From a bacterium (GTDB lineage Bacteria > Gemmatimonadota > Gemmatimonadetes > Gemmatimonadales > Gemmatimonadaceae): 64,000 nt of DNA. Positions 54,876 to 63,856 of this stretch are shown here, in pieces. The DNA lies in NCBI GenBank assembly GCA_021813725.1, contig JAKAJN010000003.1:1-64000 (forward strand), read 5' to 3'. The notes under the pieces are model-generated. The model worked only from the letters and a program-made list of their open reading frames with translations, was not told the origin of the DNA and ran no database searches. The position numbers and the translations under genes were made by a program. Each line of letters starts with the position of its first letter. The stretch's first letter is position 1.

Positions 54876-56110
54876 TGTTCTCCTTCCGCACCAAGCTGCG
54901 GCTCGCGCGCGCTCTGATCGCCCGCGGCCGGCACCCGCTTTACGTGCAGTTCTACGTGACGGCACGCTGCAATCTGAGTTGCAAGCAGTGCAACATCATC
55001 TACGCCAACGCGGACGTCGGCGAGGTGTCGTTGCCGCAGGTCGAGGCGATGGCCGACAACCTAGCCGCGCTCGGCACCGGCGTCGTGCTGCTCACCGGGG
55101 GCGAGCCGTTCGTGCGCCGCGACCTCCCCGACATCATTCGTGCGTTCACGCGCCGCGGCTTGCACGTGCGCACGCAGACCAACGGAGTGGCCACGCTCGA
55201 CCAGCTGCAGCAGGCGGCGGCCGCCGGCGCACGCGACATCTCCATCTCGCTCGATTCCCTGCTCGCCGAGAAGCAGGATTTTCTGAACGGGTCACACGAC
55301 CGCAGCTGGATGCGCGCGATTGACGCGATCAGTCGGGTGACACACGCATACCCCGTCCATCGGTCGTTTGCCGCCTTCGGCACCGTGCTCTCACCGCAGA
55401 ACCTGCTCGAGATTCCCAACATCATCCGGTTTGCGACGCGCATTGGCTGGTACGTCTCGCTGGTGCCGGCCCATGTCGCTGACCCGGCGGACCCGCACAA
55501 CTTTCGCAGTTACGACCGTGAGATGCTCTTTCCGCCGGCGCTCTATCCGCTGGTGGACGACGTGCTCGCCGAATGCACCGCGCTGCAGCGGCAGGGGTTC
55601 CTCCTGTACGACTCACCCGAGTTTCTGGCAAATGTCCGGCGGTTCATCCGACGGGAGCCGGTGACGTGGCGGCGACGCAATGATGACGTCTGCGATTCGC
55701 CGGCATTGTATTTTGCCATTCGCCCGAACGGCGACCTGCAACCGTGCTGCGATCACGTGTTGCAGGAGAGCTATCCCGTCTGGCATCCCGAGTTCCCCGG
55801 CTGGTACCGGGGTCGCGAGCTGCGCGGCGCGGTGCATGACATCACCCGACGCTGCGGCGGTTGCATGTACGGCAGCTTCCCGGAGATGACAATCACGGCA
55901 CGCTATCCGCTCACCACCTTGCGGCGCACGGCCATCTTCCTGCGCCGCACCAATCGACCCAAGCCGTGGCCGCTCACGTCGGCGCAGCTGCTTGAGATCA
56001 TTGGAGAGATCAACGCCGCGCATCCGGTGGACCATTCGCGGGCAAGCACGCTGCTCGAGTCGGTGCCGCGGCACGCTGACGTCACCCGCGTCCTGCCGGT
56101 CCTCTCATGA
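54875..56110 (+). CDS. Radical SAM enzyme with C-terminal SPASM-like cysteines
   Basis: 411 residues. The radical SAM cluster motif is CNLSCKQC (C-x3-C-x2-C, about residue 30), with LLTGGEPFVRRDLPDII (GGEP, about 75) as the SAM-binding loop. The C-terminal third has further cysteines (DDVCDSP, LQPCCDHVLQ, CGGCMYGSF), which could bind one auxiliary [4Fe-4S] cluster as in SPASM/twitch enzymes. Substrate is unknown. In this operon it stands between a polyprenyl-phosphate glycosyltransferase and a methyltransferase, so modification of a lipid-linked or small-molecule sugar is plausible. Iron-sulfur dependence links it to the suf operon only in a general way. Confidence 0.88.
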   Translation: MFSFRTKLRLARALIARGRHPLYVQFYVTARCNLSCKQCNIIYANADVGEVSLPQVEAMADNLAALGTGVVLLTGGEPFVRRDLPDIIRAFTRRGLHVRTQTNGVATLDQLQQAAAAGARDISISLDSLLAEKQDFLNGSHDRSWMRAIDAISRVTHAYPVHRSFAAFGTVLSPQNLLEIPNIIRFATRIGWYVSLVPAHVADPADPHNFRSYDREMLFPPALYPLVDDVLAECTALQRQGFLLYDSPEFLANVRRFIRREPVTWRRRNDDVCDSPALYFAIRPNGDLQPCCDHVLQESYPVWHPEFPGWYRGRELRGAVHDITRRCGGCMYGSFPEMTITARYPLTTLRRTAIFLRRTNRPKPWPLTSAQLLEIIGEINAAHPVDHSRASTLLESVPRHADVTRVLPVLS

Positions 56111-56910
56111 GCGACGGCGCGCCGATGCTGCACCGCGAAGAGGCGTTTCACGATGCCTGGGCGAGCGCAGTGGACCCTTCGACGGTGCTGGTGCGCGAGT
56201 CGTTCACGCTACCGACCTGCCCGGAGAACCAGTGGATTGACACCGCACTCGGCGATCTGCGCGGCAAGACGGTGGTGGAACTCGGGGCCGGGTTGGGCGA
56301 GGCATCGGCCTGGTTTGCGATGCGCGGCGCGCGGGTAATTGCCACGGACGTGAGCGGCGGCATGCTTACGGTCGCGCGGCAGGTGGCGGCGCGTCACAGC
56401 ACCACGATCACGGCGGTGCAGATGGATGGCGCATCGCTCGCGCTGGCGAACGCGTCGGTGGATGTCGTCTATGGCGCCAATGTGCTGCACCACGTCGACC
56501 AGGCGCGATGCATCCAGGAGGTCCACCGGGTGCTGCGTCCGGGCGGAGTGGCGGCCTTCTGGGATCCGCTGCGGTACAATCCGGCGATCAACGTGTATCG
56601 GCGCATGGCGACGGCCGTGCGCACCGAGGACGAACACCCGCTCGGCGTCGCCGACCTCCGGCTGCTGCGGCGCACGTTTGGTTCGGTGAACGCGCGGTTC
56701 TTCTGGCTGGCCGCGCTCGGCGTCTTCGTCTGGTTCTTCCTCGGACGCCGCATCCATCCCAATGCCGAACGTTACTGGAAGAAGATCATCACCGATTACA
56801 AGTCGATTGCACCGCTGCATCGGGTACTGGCGACACTCGACCTGATACTGCTTCGCATTCCCGGCGTGCGGTGGTGGGCGTGGAACATCGCGGTCGTCTG
56901 CCGCAAGTAG
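56107..56910 (+). CDS. Class I SAM-dependent methyltransferase
   Basis: 267 residues, start overlapping the radical SAM stop (ATGA). Motif I is VVELGAGLGEAS (about residue 56), then IATDVSGGML, VDVVYGANVLHHV and VLRPGGVAAFWDPL, typical of the Methyltransf_11/25 group. A hydrophobic segment (FFWLAALGVFVWFFLG, about 198-213) and a second near the C-terminus suggest membrane association, which suits a lipid substrate. The substrate is unknown. Confidence 0.87.
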   Translation: MSDGAPMLHREEAFHDAWASAVDPSTVLVRESFTLPTCPENQWIDTALGDLRGKTVVELGAGLGEASAWFAMRGARVIATDVSGGMLTVARQVAARHSTTITAVQMDGASLALANASVDVVYGANVLHHVDQARCIQEVHRVLRPGGVAAFWDPLRYNPAINVYRRMATAVRTEDEHPLGVADLRLLRRTFGSVNARFFWLAALGVFVWFFLGRRIHPNAERYWKKIITDYKSIAPLHRVLATLDLILLRIPGVRWWAWNIAVVCRK

Positions 56911-56915
56911 CCGCC

Positions 56916-57278
56916 ATGCTCTACGAACGCCGTGAGTCCATCAATCCGCGCACCTTCGCCCTGCGCCATCTGCTGTTGGAGGAGTTGAAGCTTCGACTGC
57001 GACGCCTCGCGGACGATGCCGCGCGCGCACCGCTCGTGGCGCTTGCCCGGGCGCTCGATGTGACCTACGACGAGGGGCAGCGCCGGTTCATCGTGACCGG
57101 CGGCCGCGGAGTGCGCTGTGAGGTACCGCTGGCTGACGTGCAGCTGTACGCGCCGCGCCATGATGCGAGCACAGTCACATGGCAGCGGGAAGATCCGATT
57201 CTGCGCGCGAACCGCACGTTGGCCGCTGGACTCGTGGACCGGCTGTTGTCGTCGCCGACTGACAACGAGTCGTCGTGA
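56916..57278 (+). CDS. Operon-embedded protein of unknown function
   Basis: 120 residues from the ATG at 56916, 5 bases after the methyltransferase stop; its own TGA overlaps the GTG of the membrane protein gene. I do not recognise it. The first half is a charged, leucine-rich helix (LRHLLLEELKLRLRRLADDA). The second half has beta-like strands (RRFIVTGGRGVRCEVPLADV) and a WQREDPILRANRTLAAGL block. One cysteine, no signal peptide and no membrane segment. Its coupling on both sides suggests a real subunit or accessory of the pathway. Confidence 0.65.
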   Translation: MLYERRESINPRTFALRHLLLEELKLRLRRLADDAARAPLVALARALDVTYDEGQRRFIVTGGRGVRCEVPLADVQLYAPRHDASTVTWQREDPILRANRTLAAGLVDRLLSSPTDNESS

Positions 57279-59149
57279 GGCGTTTGCCGCCGTTCGTCCG
57301 GCCTCTCGCCGCAGCGACCGGTGCGACCGCGTGGCTGCTCGCCTACCGCGGCGCTCCCACCGCGTTCGACGAGTGGCTGGCCCTGCCGCTGGCGCTCGAG
57401 ACGGCGCGCCCGGGCACCTACCCGACCACCGACCTGCTGGTGCAGGGCAGCATGCAGGGTCCGTTTCATCTGTACAAGCTGGCGAGCGTGCTCTGGACGC
57501 TTGGGCTGGATGTGGACGTCGCGTGGTACGTGCTGCTTGCCCTGTCACTCGTGGCGTTCTTCGTCGCGGTATGGCGTCTGGGAGGCGCCCTCGGGCTGGG
57601 GGAGGGCGAGCGTGCACTCCTCGTGATGGCTATCGCGGTGACACCGGTGTATCGCGGCACGCTCAATTGGTCGGCCCAGCCGATGCTTTCGTTCATCACG
57701 GCATCGGTGGCGGTTCCGATTGGCGTGTGGGCCATCGCGTGGGCGATCGAGGGGCGCATACAAGCGGCATTGATTCTCGCGGCTCTTGCCTTCGACGTAC
57801 ATCCCTCCATCGGGTTGTGCGCTGGCATCGCCGTGCTCGCCCTGGCGCCGTGGCCACTGCCACTGCGCAGACTTCCCTCGCTGCTCTGGTTGCCCGCAGT
57901 GGCGGCGTTGCCGAATCTGGTCTACCTCCTCCTCCACCGTCCCGAAGCCGGCGCCGGCGCGGGCGACCGATTCTGGGAGGTGTTCCGCCTCTTTGGGTAT
58001 CATACCTTCGTGCGTGACCACTGGCGCGACGGGTATCCGTGGTTTGCGCTCGCCCTCGCCGTCGCCATTGCGGCCGCAGCGCAGCTCGACAGCGATCGCG
58101 CCCGACGCGCCCTGCGCACGCTGATCGTACTCACCTCGCTGGCCGTTGGCTGGATCGTCGTGATGAATGTGGCCCCGGTGCGGGCGCTGATGCCGCTCTA
58201 CCTGATCCGCGCGTCGCTGCTGGCGAAGCCACTTCTCATCGGGCTCGCGCTCACCGTGTTGACACGGCGTCGCTATGCCGGCCGATACGGCTTCCTGGCG
58301 CCGTGGGCCGGGGCGATCGCGGTCGCGCATCCGGATCGCCTCACTGCTGAGGCCGCATTGGCCATCGTGGTCGGGATTCTGATGCGTCCATCGTCCGATC
58401 GCCGCCTCGCGGCGCTGGGCGCCGCCAGTTGGACCTGCGGCCTGCTCTCCATCCTCGTGGTGGTCGCCCGTGACGTACCGGCGATTGACGGTTTGCTCAC
58501 GCTGACGACGCCGCTGCGTTGGACCATGTTCTTGGTCGGCATCGTAGCGGCAAGCGTGTTGCTTGTGTCGCGCATTGCCCCCACCGGCACACCGCGCGAG
58601 ACCCGACGCGGGAAGCGGCTCCCGGTCGCGGTTGCCCTTCCGGTCCTCGCCATCGCGTTCGCGAGACCGCTCGGGAAGGGGTGGCTTCCAGACTCTGCTG
58701 AAGCCATCAGCAGGCAGTTGCACCTCACACAACCGCTCCCGAAGGAGTCGGGCGCCATGGAGTGGGCGCGTCGCAAATCGCCACCCGGCAGCCTGTTTGC
58801 AATCCCCCCGGTAAATCCGGACTGGGTTCGCTTTCGACTCGCGGCTGAGCGTGGGGTGTACGCTTCAGTTCATGACATCAATCAGCTCTGGTACGTGCGC
58901 AACGACGTCTTTCCGGCCGTTGCCCGGCTGACCACGCTGGGTGTCATCGCCAAAGGACCGCACAACTTCGACGCCCGGCCGTATCTGCATCCGAGTTGTG
59001 CACGTCTGCGGCAACTCGCCCGTGATGGCGTGGACTTCTACGTCGTGCCGGCCGACGGTGCGGCGCCGAACGGCAGCATCATCAGCTATCGCGATGTCAA
59101 CTATTCCATCGTGGATGTGAAGCGAACAGCACCGTCTTGTGGCGTCTAG
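57275..59149 (+). CDS. Large multi-spanning membrane protein (GT-C-like / DUF6798-like)
   Basis: 624 residues from a GTG overlapping the previous stop. About ten to twelve hydrophobic segments cover residues 10-450. An aspartate- and tyrosine-rich loop after the first helix (AFDEWLALPLALETARPGTY) has the general look of GT-C glycosyltransferases. The last 150 residues are soluble (GAMEWARRKSPPGSLFAIPP, GVYASVHDINQLWYVRND) and recall DUF6798; that match is from memory. It could be the lipid-linked sugar transferase or flippase step of the operon. No experimentally known close relative comes to mind. Confidence 0.65.
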   Translation: MRRLPPFVRPLAAATGATAWLLAYRGAPTAFDEWLALPLALETARPGTYPTTDLLVQGSMQGPFHLYKLASVLWTLGLDVDVAWYVLLALSLVAFFVAVWRLGGALGLGEGERALLVMAIAVTPVYRGTLNWSAQPMLSFITASVAVPIGVWAIAWAIEGRIQAALILAALAFDVHPSIGLCAGIAVLALAPWPLPLRRLPSLLWLPAVAALPNLVYLLLHRPEAGAGAGDRFWEVFRLFGYHTFVRDHWRDGYPWFALALAVAIAAAAQLDSDRARRALRTLIVLTSLAVGWIVVMNVAPVRALMPLYLIRASLLAKPLLIGLALTVLTRRRYAGRYGFLAPWAGAIAVAHPDRLTAEAALAIVVGILMRPSSDRRLAALGAASWTCGLLSILVVVARDVPAIDGLLTLTTPLRWTMFLVGIVAASVLLVSRIAPTGTPRETRRGKRLPVAVALPVLAIAFARPLGKGWLPDSAEAISRQLHLTQPLPKESGAMEWARRKSPPGSLFAIPPVNPDWVRFRLAAERGVYASVHDINQLWYVRNDVFPAVARLTTLGVIAKGPHNFDARPYLHPSCARLRQLARDGVDFYVVPADGAAPNGSIISYRDVNYSIVDVKRTAPSCGV

Positions 59150-59199
59150 CGGAAGGGCGGGCAGCGCCCCGAGCCGAGCGCGCCCCGGTGTGCGCCGGT

Positions 59200-60225
59200 A
59201 TGTTTCTCCCCGGAATGGTCTCCCCCCCACGTACGGACGATGCCGCCCTGGACACCGGCGCCCGCTGCACGCTGTGCGGCGCTGACGCTGACGCGCAGGT
59301 GCCGCTGAGCCTGCGTACCAGCGGCGACCTGCTGGATCTCGGTGCATACCGCGCGGTGCTTTGCACGCACTGCCGGGTGGCGCGGACCGTGCCTGCCCCG
59401 CGTGCGGTGGCACGCACGATTGCACCCGACGTTGGCGAGGACGCGCTGCGTCCGACACAGCGTGCCCTGCTGCAACGCTTCATCCGCCAGCGCGTGGCGC
59501 GCGTGCGCCCGCTGCTCGGCGGCGGGCGCCGGCCGCGCGTCGCCGACATCGGCGGCGGCGCGTGCGCGTTCGCCAATGCGCTCGCGGCAACGGGGTGCGA
59601 GGTCGTCGTCTTTGAACCCAATCCGGCGAACGCCCGGTTTGCCGACGCCTCAGCCGGCGTGCGCTTCGTGGCGGCACCCTTCGACGAACGGGCGACCGCG
59701 GCCGCCGGAGTCGCCGACGGCATGCTGGACGGCATTACGATGTGGCACTCGCTCGAGCACGTCCCTGACGCGATGGCCACGCTCGCCCTCGCGCGCCGAC
59801 TGCTGCGACCGGGTGGCGTGCTGTACGTCTGTGTGCCAAACCTCCAATCGCTGCAGGCGGGAGTGGGAGGCACGCGCTGGTGCTACGCCGATATTCCGCA
59901 TCACGTGACGCACTTCACCATCGCAGGGCTCGACGCGGCACTGCACCGGACCGGATTCGTCACCGCCGCGCCGCGTCGCTGGAATGCGGAGTACGAGATC
60001 TTCGGCTGGTACCAGACGCTGCTGAACGTCCTCACCGGCAGCCACAATTTCTTCTACAATCGAGCGAAGAAGGGGCGCGCGGCCAATGCCGGGCCGCATC
60101 CGTCGTGGACGCGCGCGGTAACTGCGTGCGGCCCCTTGCTGTTGCCGTTCGCGCTGCTCGCGTCCTGGTCGGCGGCGGCCGTGGCGAAACCCGCGTGTGC
60201 TGAACTGCACGGGATCGCGCCATGA
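59200..60225 (+). CDS. Zinc-ribbon methyltransferase (Methyltransf_23 type)
   Basis: 341 residues from the ATG at 59200; the frame extends to 59137, overlapping the previous stop, and an ATG at 59215 is also possible. An N-terminal treble-clef or zinc ribbon (CTLCGADAD and CTHCRVART, about residues 24-70) precedes a Rossmann SAM domain (VADIGGGACAFANALAA, VVVFEPNP, ITMWHSLEHVPDAMAT, LRPGGVLYVCVPN). This domain pair is common in sugar- and polyketide-modifying C- or O-methyltransferases of cell-surface and natural-product clusters. A hydrophobic helix at about 300-320 may tether it to the membrane. The stop overlaps the next start. Confidence 0.83.
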   Translation: MFLPGMVSPPRTDDAALDTGARCTLCGADADAQVPLSLRTSGDLLDLGAYRAVLCTHCRVARTVPAPRAVARTIAPDVGEDALRPTQRALLQRFIRQRVARVRPLLGGGRRPRVADIGGGACAFANALAATGCEVVVFEPNPANARFADASAGVRFVAAPFDERATAAAGVADGMLDGITMWHSLEHVPDAMATLALARRLLRPGGVLYVCVPNLQSLQAGVGGTRWCYADIPHHVTHFTIAGLDAALHRTGFVTAAPRRWNAEYEIFGWYQTLLNVLTGSHNFFYNRAKKGRAANAGPHPSWTRAVTACGPLLLPFALLASWSAAAVAKPACAELHGIAP

Positions 60226-61940
60226 ACCGCGTCGTCATCACGGGCGCCACCGGGTTCATCGGCCGCCGGCTGATGCAGCGGCTGCTTAAGGACGGCCTGC
60301 TCGGCGAACCGGTGCATTTGGTGGCCATCGCGCGGCACCCAGAGGTGCTGTCGCATGCCGCCAGCGACCTGGTGGAGTTCCACGCGCTCGATCTCGCCAC
60401 GGCGTCCGTGGACGCCATTGCCGAGGCGTGCGGGACTGGAGCGCTCGTCTTCCATCTCGCAGCGAATGCGTCGGTCGGTTCGGGCGCCGCCGGCTACGAG
60501 AACAACGTGCAAGCGACGACGCGCCTGCTCGCGGCGTTGCAGCGCGGAGCGCCGTCACGCGTCGTCTATGCCAGTTCCATCGGCGCGGTGGATCGCATGC
60601 CCGACGACCCGTGCACGGCGCCACTTGATGAATCTGCGTCGCCACACCCGCTCACGACCTACGGAAGCGGCAAGCTCGAGGGGGAACGGCTCGTTCGCGC
60701 ATCTGGCCTTCCGTACGCCATCGTCCGCCCAACCTGGGTCTACGGCCCGAGCATGCGGCCTGACAGTCACCTGCGCGTCTTTCTCGACATGGTGCGCGCC
60801 GGAAAGCTCTCCACGCGGGTGGATTTCCCGGGGCGAGTGAGTCTCGTTCACGTGGATGACCTGTGTGCGGCACTGCTGCTCGCCGGCACCAGTGCCGAGA
60901 CCAACGGACGGACCTTCTTCGCAACCGATGGCGCACCCGTCTCGCTGGGCGAGTTGTTTCGCGACCTCGGCGAGATCACGGGGCATCGGGGCGGTGACAT
61001 CGTGTGGCCGCGCCTGGTCGCGGCGCCGGCCCGGGCGCTGCGGCGTTGGCTTCCGCTCTCGGTGCAGTGCCTCAGCTCCGATGTGCTGCTGGCCAGCGGC
61101 GATCGACTCCGCACGGTTGGCTTCGCACCCGGTGTGCCACGTCGCCGCGGTCTTATTCAACTGGCGCGCGCCACTGCGCCGGAAGGAAATCGTTGGGTGG
61201 TGACCGGCGCGGCCAGCGGCATCGGCCGCGCGCTCGCCGTGCAGTTGTACACCGCAGGGCACGACGTCGTCGCCGTGGACCGGGACGCCGAAGGCCTCAC
61301 CGCACTGGCGCAAGAATGCCCGGGGGTGCGTGCCGTCTGGGCCGACCTCGCAACGACGGACGGGCGGGCGCTTCTCGCGCAGGCCGTGGACGCCGGAGCA
61401 TTGGCCGGCCTCGTGAATTGTGCCGGCGTCGGCGCGCGCGGGGACGTCCACGAGATTTCCAGCGAGACGCAGGAGCGACTGCTCGCCGTCAACGTCGTCG
61501 CCCTCGCCGACGCTTCGGCCCGCGCGGCGCGCAAGATGGCCGCGCAACCGACGGGAGGCACGCTCGTCAACATCGCGTCGTCAGCCGCCTTTCAGCCGCT
61601 CCCGGGCATGGCAGCGTACGCGGCTTCCAAGTCGTTCGTGCTCAGTTTCAGCGAGGCAATGGCGCACGAACTTGCCAGCACCGCCGTGCGCATCATCACC
61701 GTCTGTCCGGGCGGCACGGACACCGGCTTTCAGGCGGCAAGCGGTGTGCGGCGCGTCGAGGGCGAATCGCTGATGCCCGCGCCGGCGGTGGCCGCGCTGG
61801 TGCTCTCCGCCATTCAACGCGGCCGGTCCGCCACGATCCTCGTGGGCGGGCGCACCAAGGCGATGGCGTTGCTCGCGCGAGCGCTGCCGCGCCGTCAGGT
61901 GGTCAGACTCTGGGGCCGCCTGATGCGATCGCTGAGATAG
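60222..61940 (+). CDS. Fusion of NAD-dependent sugar epimerase/dehydratase-like and classical SDR domains
   Basis: 572 residues. The N-terminal half (about 1-320) is an extended SDR: VVITGATGFIGRRLMQRL (G-x-x-G-x-x-G), HLAANASVG, a serine in VYASSIGAV and the catalytic Y-x3-K in TYGSGKLEGE. The C-terminal half (about 323-572) is a classical SDR: VVTGAASGIGRALAVQL, VNCAGVGARG, NIASSAA and YAASKSF (Y-x3-K). Both active sites look complete, so it may perform two successive redox or epimerisation steps. It is the last gene of the operon. I know no named enzyme with exactly this pairing, though polydomain SDRs occur. Confidence 0.85.
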   Translation: MNRVVITGATGFIGRRLMQRLLKDGLLGEPVHLVAIARHPEVLSHAASDLVEFHALDLATASVDAIAEACGTGALVFHLAANASVGSGAAGYENNVQATTRLLAALQRGAPSRVVYASSIGAVDRMPDDPCTAPLDESASPHPLTTYGSGKLEGERLVRASGLPYAIVRPTWVYGPSMRPDSHLRVFLDMVRAGKLSTRVDFPGRVSLVHVDDLCAALLLAGTSAETNGRTFFATDGAPVSLGELFRDLGEITGHRGGDIVWPRLVAAPARALRRWLPLSVQCLSSDVLLASGDRLRTVGFAPGVPRRRGLIQLARATAPEGNRWVVTGAASGIGRALAVQLYTAGHDVVAVDRDAEGLTALAQECPGVRAVWADLATTDGRALLAQAVDAGALAGLVNCAGVGARGDVHEISSETQERLLAVNVVALADASARAARKMAAQPTGGTLVNIASSAAFQPLPGMAAYAASKSFVLSFSEAMAHELASTAVRIITVCPGGTDTGFQAASGVRRVEGESLMPAPAVAALVLSAIQRGRSATILVGGRTKAMALLARALPRRQVVRLWGRLMRSLR

Positions 61941-61964
61941 CCGTGATACAGCGATGGTGGTGCA

Positions 61965-63044
61965 TCAGCACAGGTGCACCGCCATCGCCTTGAAGGACGC
62001 CGTCACCGGCATCCCCGCCCGGAAGGCGAACTCCTTCGCCGATCGCGTCGTCAGCGAGGAAACCAGCGGCACTCCCTCCACCTCCAGCGTCACGCGCGTC
62101 AGCGCGCCGACGGTGGCCACTTCGGTGATCAGGCCGCGGAAGCGATTGCGCGCCGACCCGGACGGCGGGTCAAGCGACAGCACGATCTCCTCGGCGCGAA
62201 TGACGGCGTATCCGGCTCCTGCCGGAAAGTCGCCGACCGTGTAGAGCGTGAGCGGACCGGTGGTGAACTCGATGGCGTGGTTGCCATGGGCGATGGGCGA
62301 CGGTTCGCCATCGAGCCAGTCTGGCGCCTGCTCGGCGAGAACCTGCACCGTCCCGGCAAGCACGTTTTCGGCGCCGAGAAATTCCGCGATGTAGGGCGAC
62401 GCCGGGCGGCGGAAGAGTTCATCGGGTGTGCCGGACTGCAGCGCGCGTCCACCATCGAGGAGAATGGCGACGTCCCCCAACAGGCCCGCCTCGGTGAAGT
62501 CGTGCGTCACCTGGAGCGTTGTGACCCCCCATGCGCGGTGCAATGCGCGCACCTCGCGCCGCACAAGCGTGCGGCGCCGCGGGTCGAGGGCGCTGAACGG
62601 TTCGTCCAGCAGCACCACCTGCGGGCGACGCGCAAACGCACGGGCCAGGGCCACCAGTTGGCGTTCGCCGCCGGATAGCGCGTGTACGGGACGGTTGGTC
62701 AGCGCATCCGCGCCGAACCGTCGCGCCACGGACTCGGCGAGTTCCGGCGTTTCAGCGCCATAGGCGATGTTGGCGGCGACGCTCAAGTGGGGAAAGAGGA
62801 AGGCGTGCTGGTACACCAGTCCCGCACCGCGCGCCTCCGGCGCTTGCCGGGTGCATTCCACGCTGTGCAGCCAGAGCGATCCGGATTCCGCCGGAATCAC
62901 ACCGGCGATCGTCTCGAGAAGTGTCGTCTTGCCCGACCCCGCCGGCCCGATGACCACGCCGTATTGGCCAGTCGGCACGGTGAAGGTCACGTCCGCCAGG
63001 CGAAAGCGTCCGCGGCGCGCGCTGAGCACGCGGCACTCGATCAT
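61965..63044 (-). CDS. wtpC: Molybdate/tungstate ABC transporter ATP-binding protein
   Basis: 359 residues from the ATG at 63044. Walker A GPAGSGKT (residues 33-40), Q-loop LVYQHAFLFPHL, signature ALSGGERQ, Walker B VVLLDEPFSALD and H-loop VTHDF. A C-terminal TOBE-like regulatory domain (about 255-359) is typical of ModC/WtpC and other importers of small oxyanions. The gene order ATPase, permease, binding protein on the minus strand and the permease type support Wtp over Pot or Cys systems. The stop converges with the SDR gene 24 bases away. Confidence 0.85.
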   Translation of the reverse strand: MIECRVLSARRGRFRLADVTFTVPTGQYGVVIGPAGSGKTTLLETIAGVIPAESGSLWLHSVECTRQAPEARGAGLVYQHAFLFPHLSVAANIAYGAETPELAESVARRFGADALTNRPVHALSGGERQLVALARAFARRPQVVLLDEPFSALDPRRRTLVRREVRALHRAWGVTTLQVTHDFTEAGLLGDVAILLDGGRALQSGTPDELFRRPASPYIAEFLGAENVLAGTVQVLAEQAPDWLDGEPSPIAHGNHAIEFTTGPLTLYTVGDFPAGAGYAVIRAEEIVLSLDPPSGSARNRFRGLITEVATVGALTRVTLEVEGVPLVSSLTTRSAKEFAFRAGMPVTASFKAMAVHLC

Positions 63045-63856
63045 GGCGCGGCCCCGTCGTCCGCACCGCGTAGCGTCCGTAGTGCCGTAAGCGGTATCAG
63101 CGCCAGCAGGGCGAGCACCGCCGCTACCGGGAGCGCTTCGCGCAGGCCAAAACTCGTCAAGCGGTCGTAGCTGAGCACGCTTGCGACCTTCGGGTTGTAG
63201 GTCAGCACCACGATGGCCCCGAATTCGCTGACCGCGCGCGCCCACATCACCACGGCCGATGCCACCAACCCACGTCGCGACAGCGGAAGCGTGACGCGCA
63301 GAAAGGCGCGCTGGGGCGTGTCGCCGAGGGTGCGTGCCACTGCCTCAAAGCGCGGATCCACCTTGGCGAATGCCTCGCGCGCGCCGCTGATGAAGAGTGG
63401 GGCCGCCACGAAGAGCATCGCAGCCACGATGCCAAGGGGCGTTCCGACCACACGTAGTCCGGCGGCCAGCAACGCACCGCCCACGGTGGACTCCCGGCCC
63501 AGCATCAGGAGCAACGCGATGCCGGCCACCGGGTGCGGGATCAGCATCGGCAAGTCGAGCATGGCGGACAGCACGGCTCGTCCGCGAAACTCCCGGCGCG
63601 CAAGCAGATACGCTAGCGGTGTGCCGCCGAGCACTCCGAACAACGTGGCCGTCGTGGCGGTGAGCGCAGTGAGGAGCAGCGCGTTGCGCAGTTCCGCGTC
63701 CCGCGAGAACTGGCGCACACCTTCGGCACCGCCGGCCCCGATCAGCTGGCCAATGGGAACGACGAGAAACAGCAGCAGGAGCGAACTCGCCAGCGCCGCG
63801 ATGACCGCAACCCACGGCTGCGATCCTCGGGTCGACCCTGTGGTCTGTCCGGTCAC
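63041..63856 (-). CDS. wtpB: Molybdate/tungstate ABC transporter permease
   Basis: 271 residues from a GTG overlapping the binding-protein stop. Six membrane segments; the cytoplasmic EAA loop is around RTLGDTPQRAFLRVTLPLS. The block RAVSEFGAIVVLTYNPKVA and LSYDRLTSFGL is the WtpB-type ending, distinct from ModB. It forms the channel for molybdate or tungstate import and overlaps the ATPase gene by 4 bases. Confidence 0.86.
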   Translation of the reverse strand: MTGQTTGSTRGSQPWVAVIAALASSLLLLFLVVPIGQLIGAGGAEGVRQFSRDAELRNALLLTALTATTATLFGVLGGTPLAYLLARREFRGRAVLSAMLDLPMLIPHPVAGIALLLMLGRESTVGGALLAAGLRVVGTPLGIVAAMLFVAAPLFISGAREAFAKVDPRFEAVARTLGDTPQRAFLRVTLPLSRRGLVASAVVMWARAVSEFGAIVVLTYNPKVASVLSYDRLTSFGLREALPVAAVLALLALIPLTALRTLRGADDGAAP

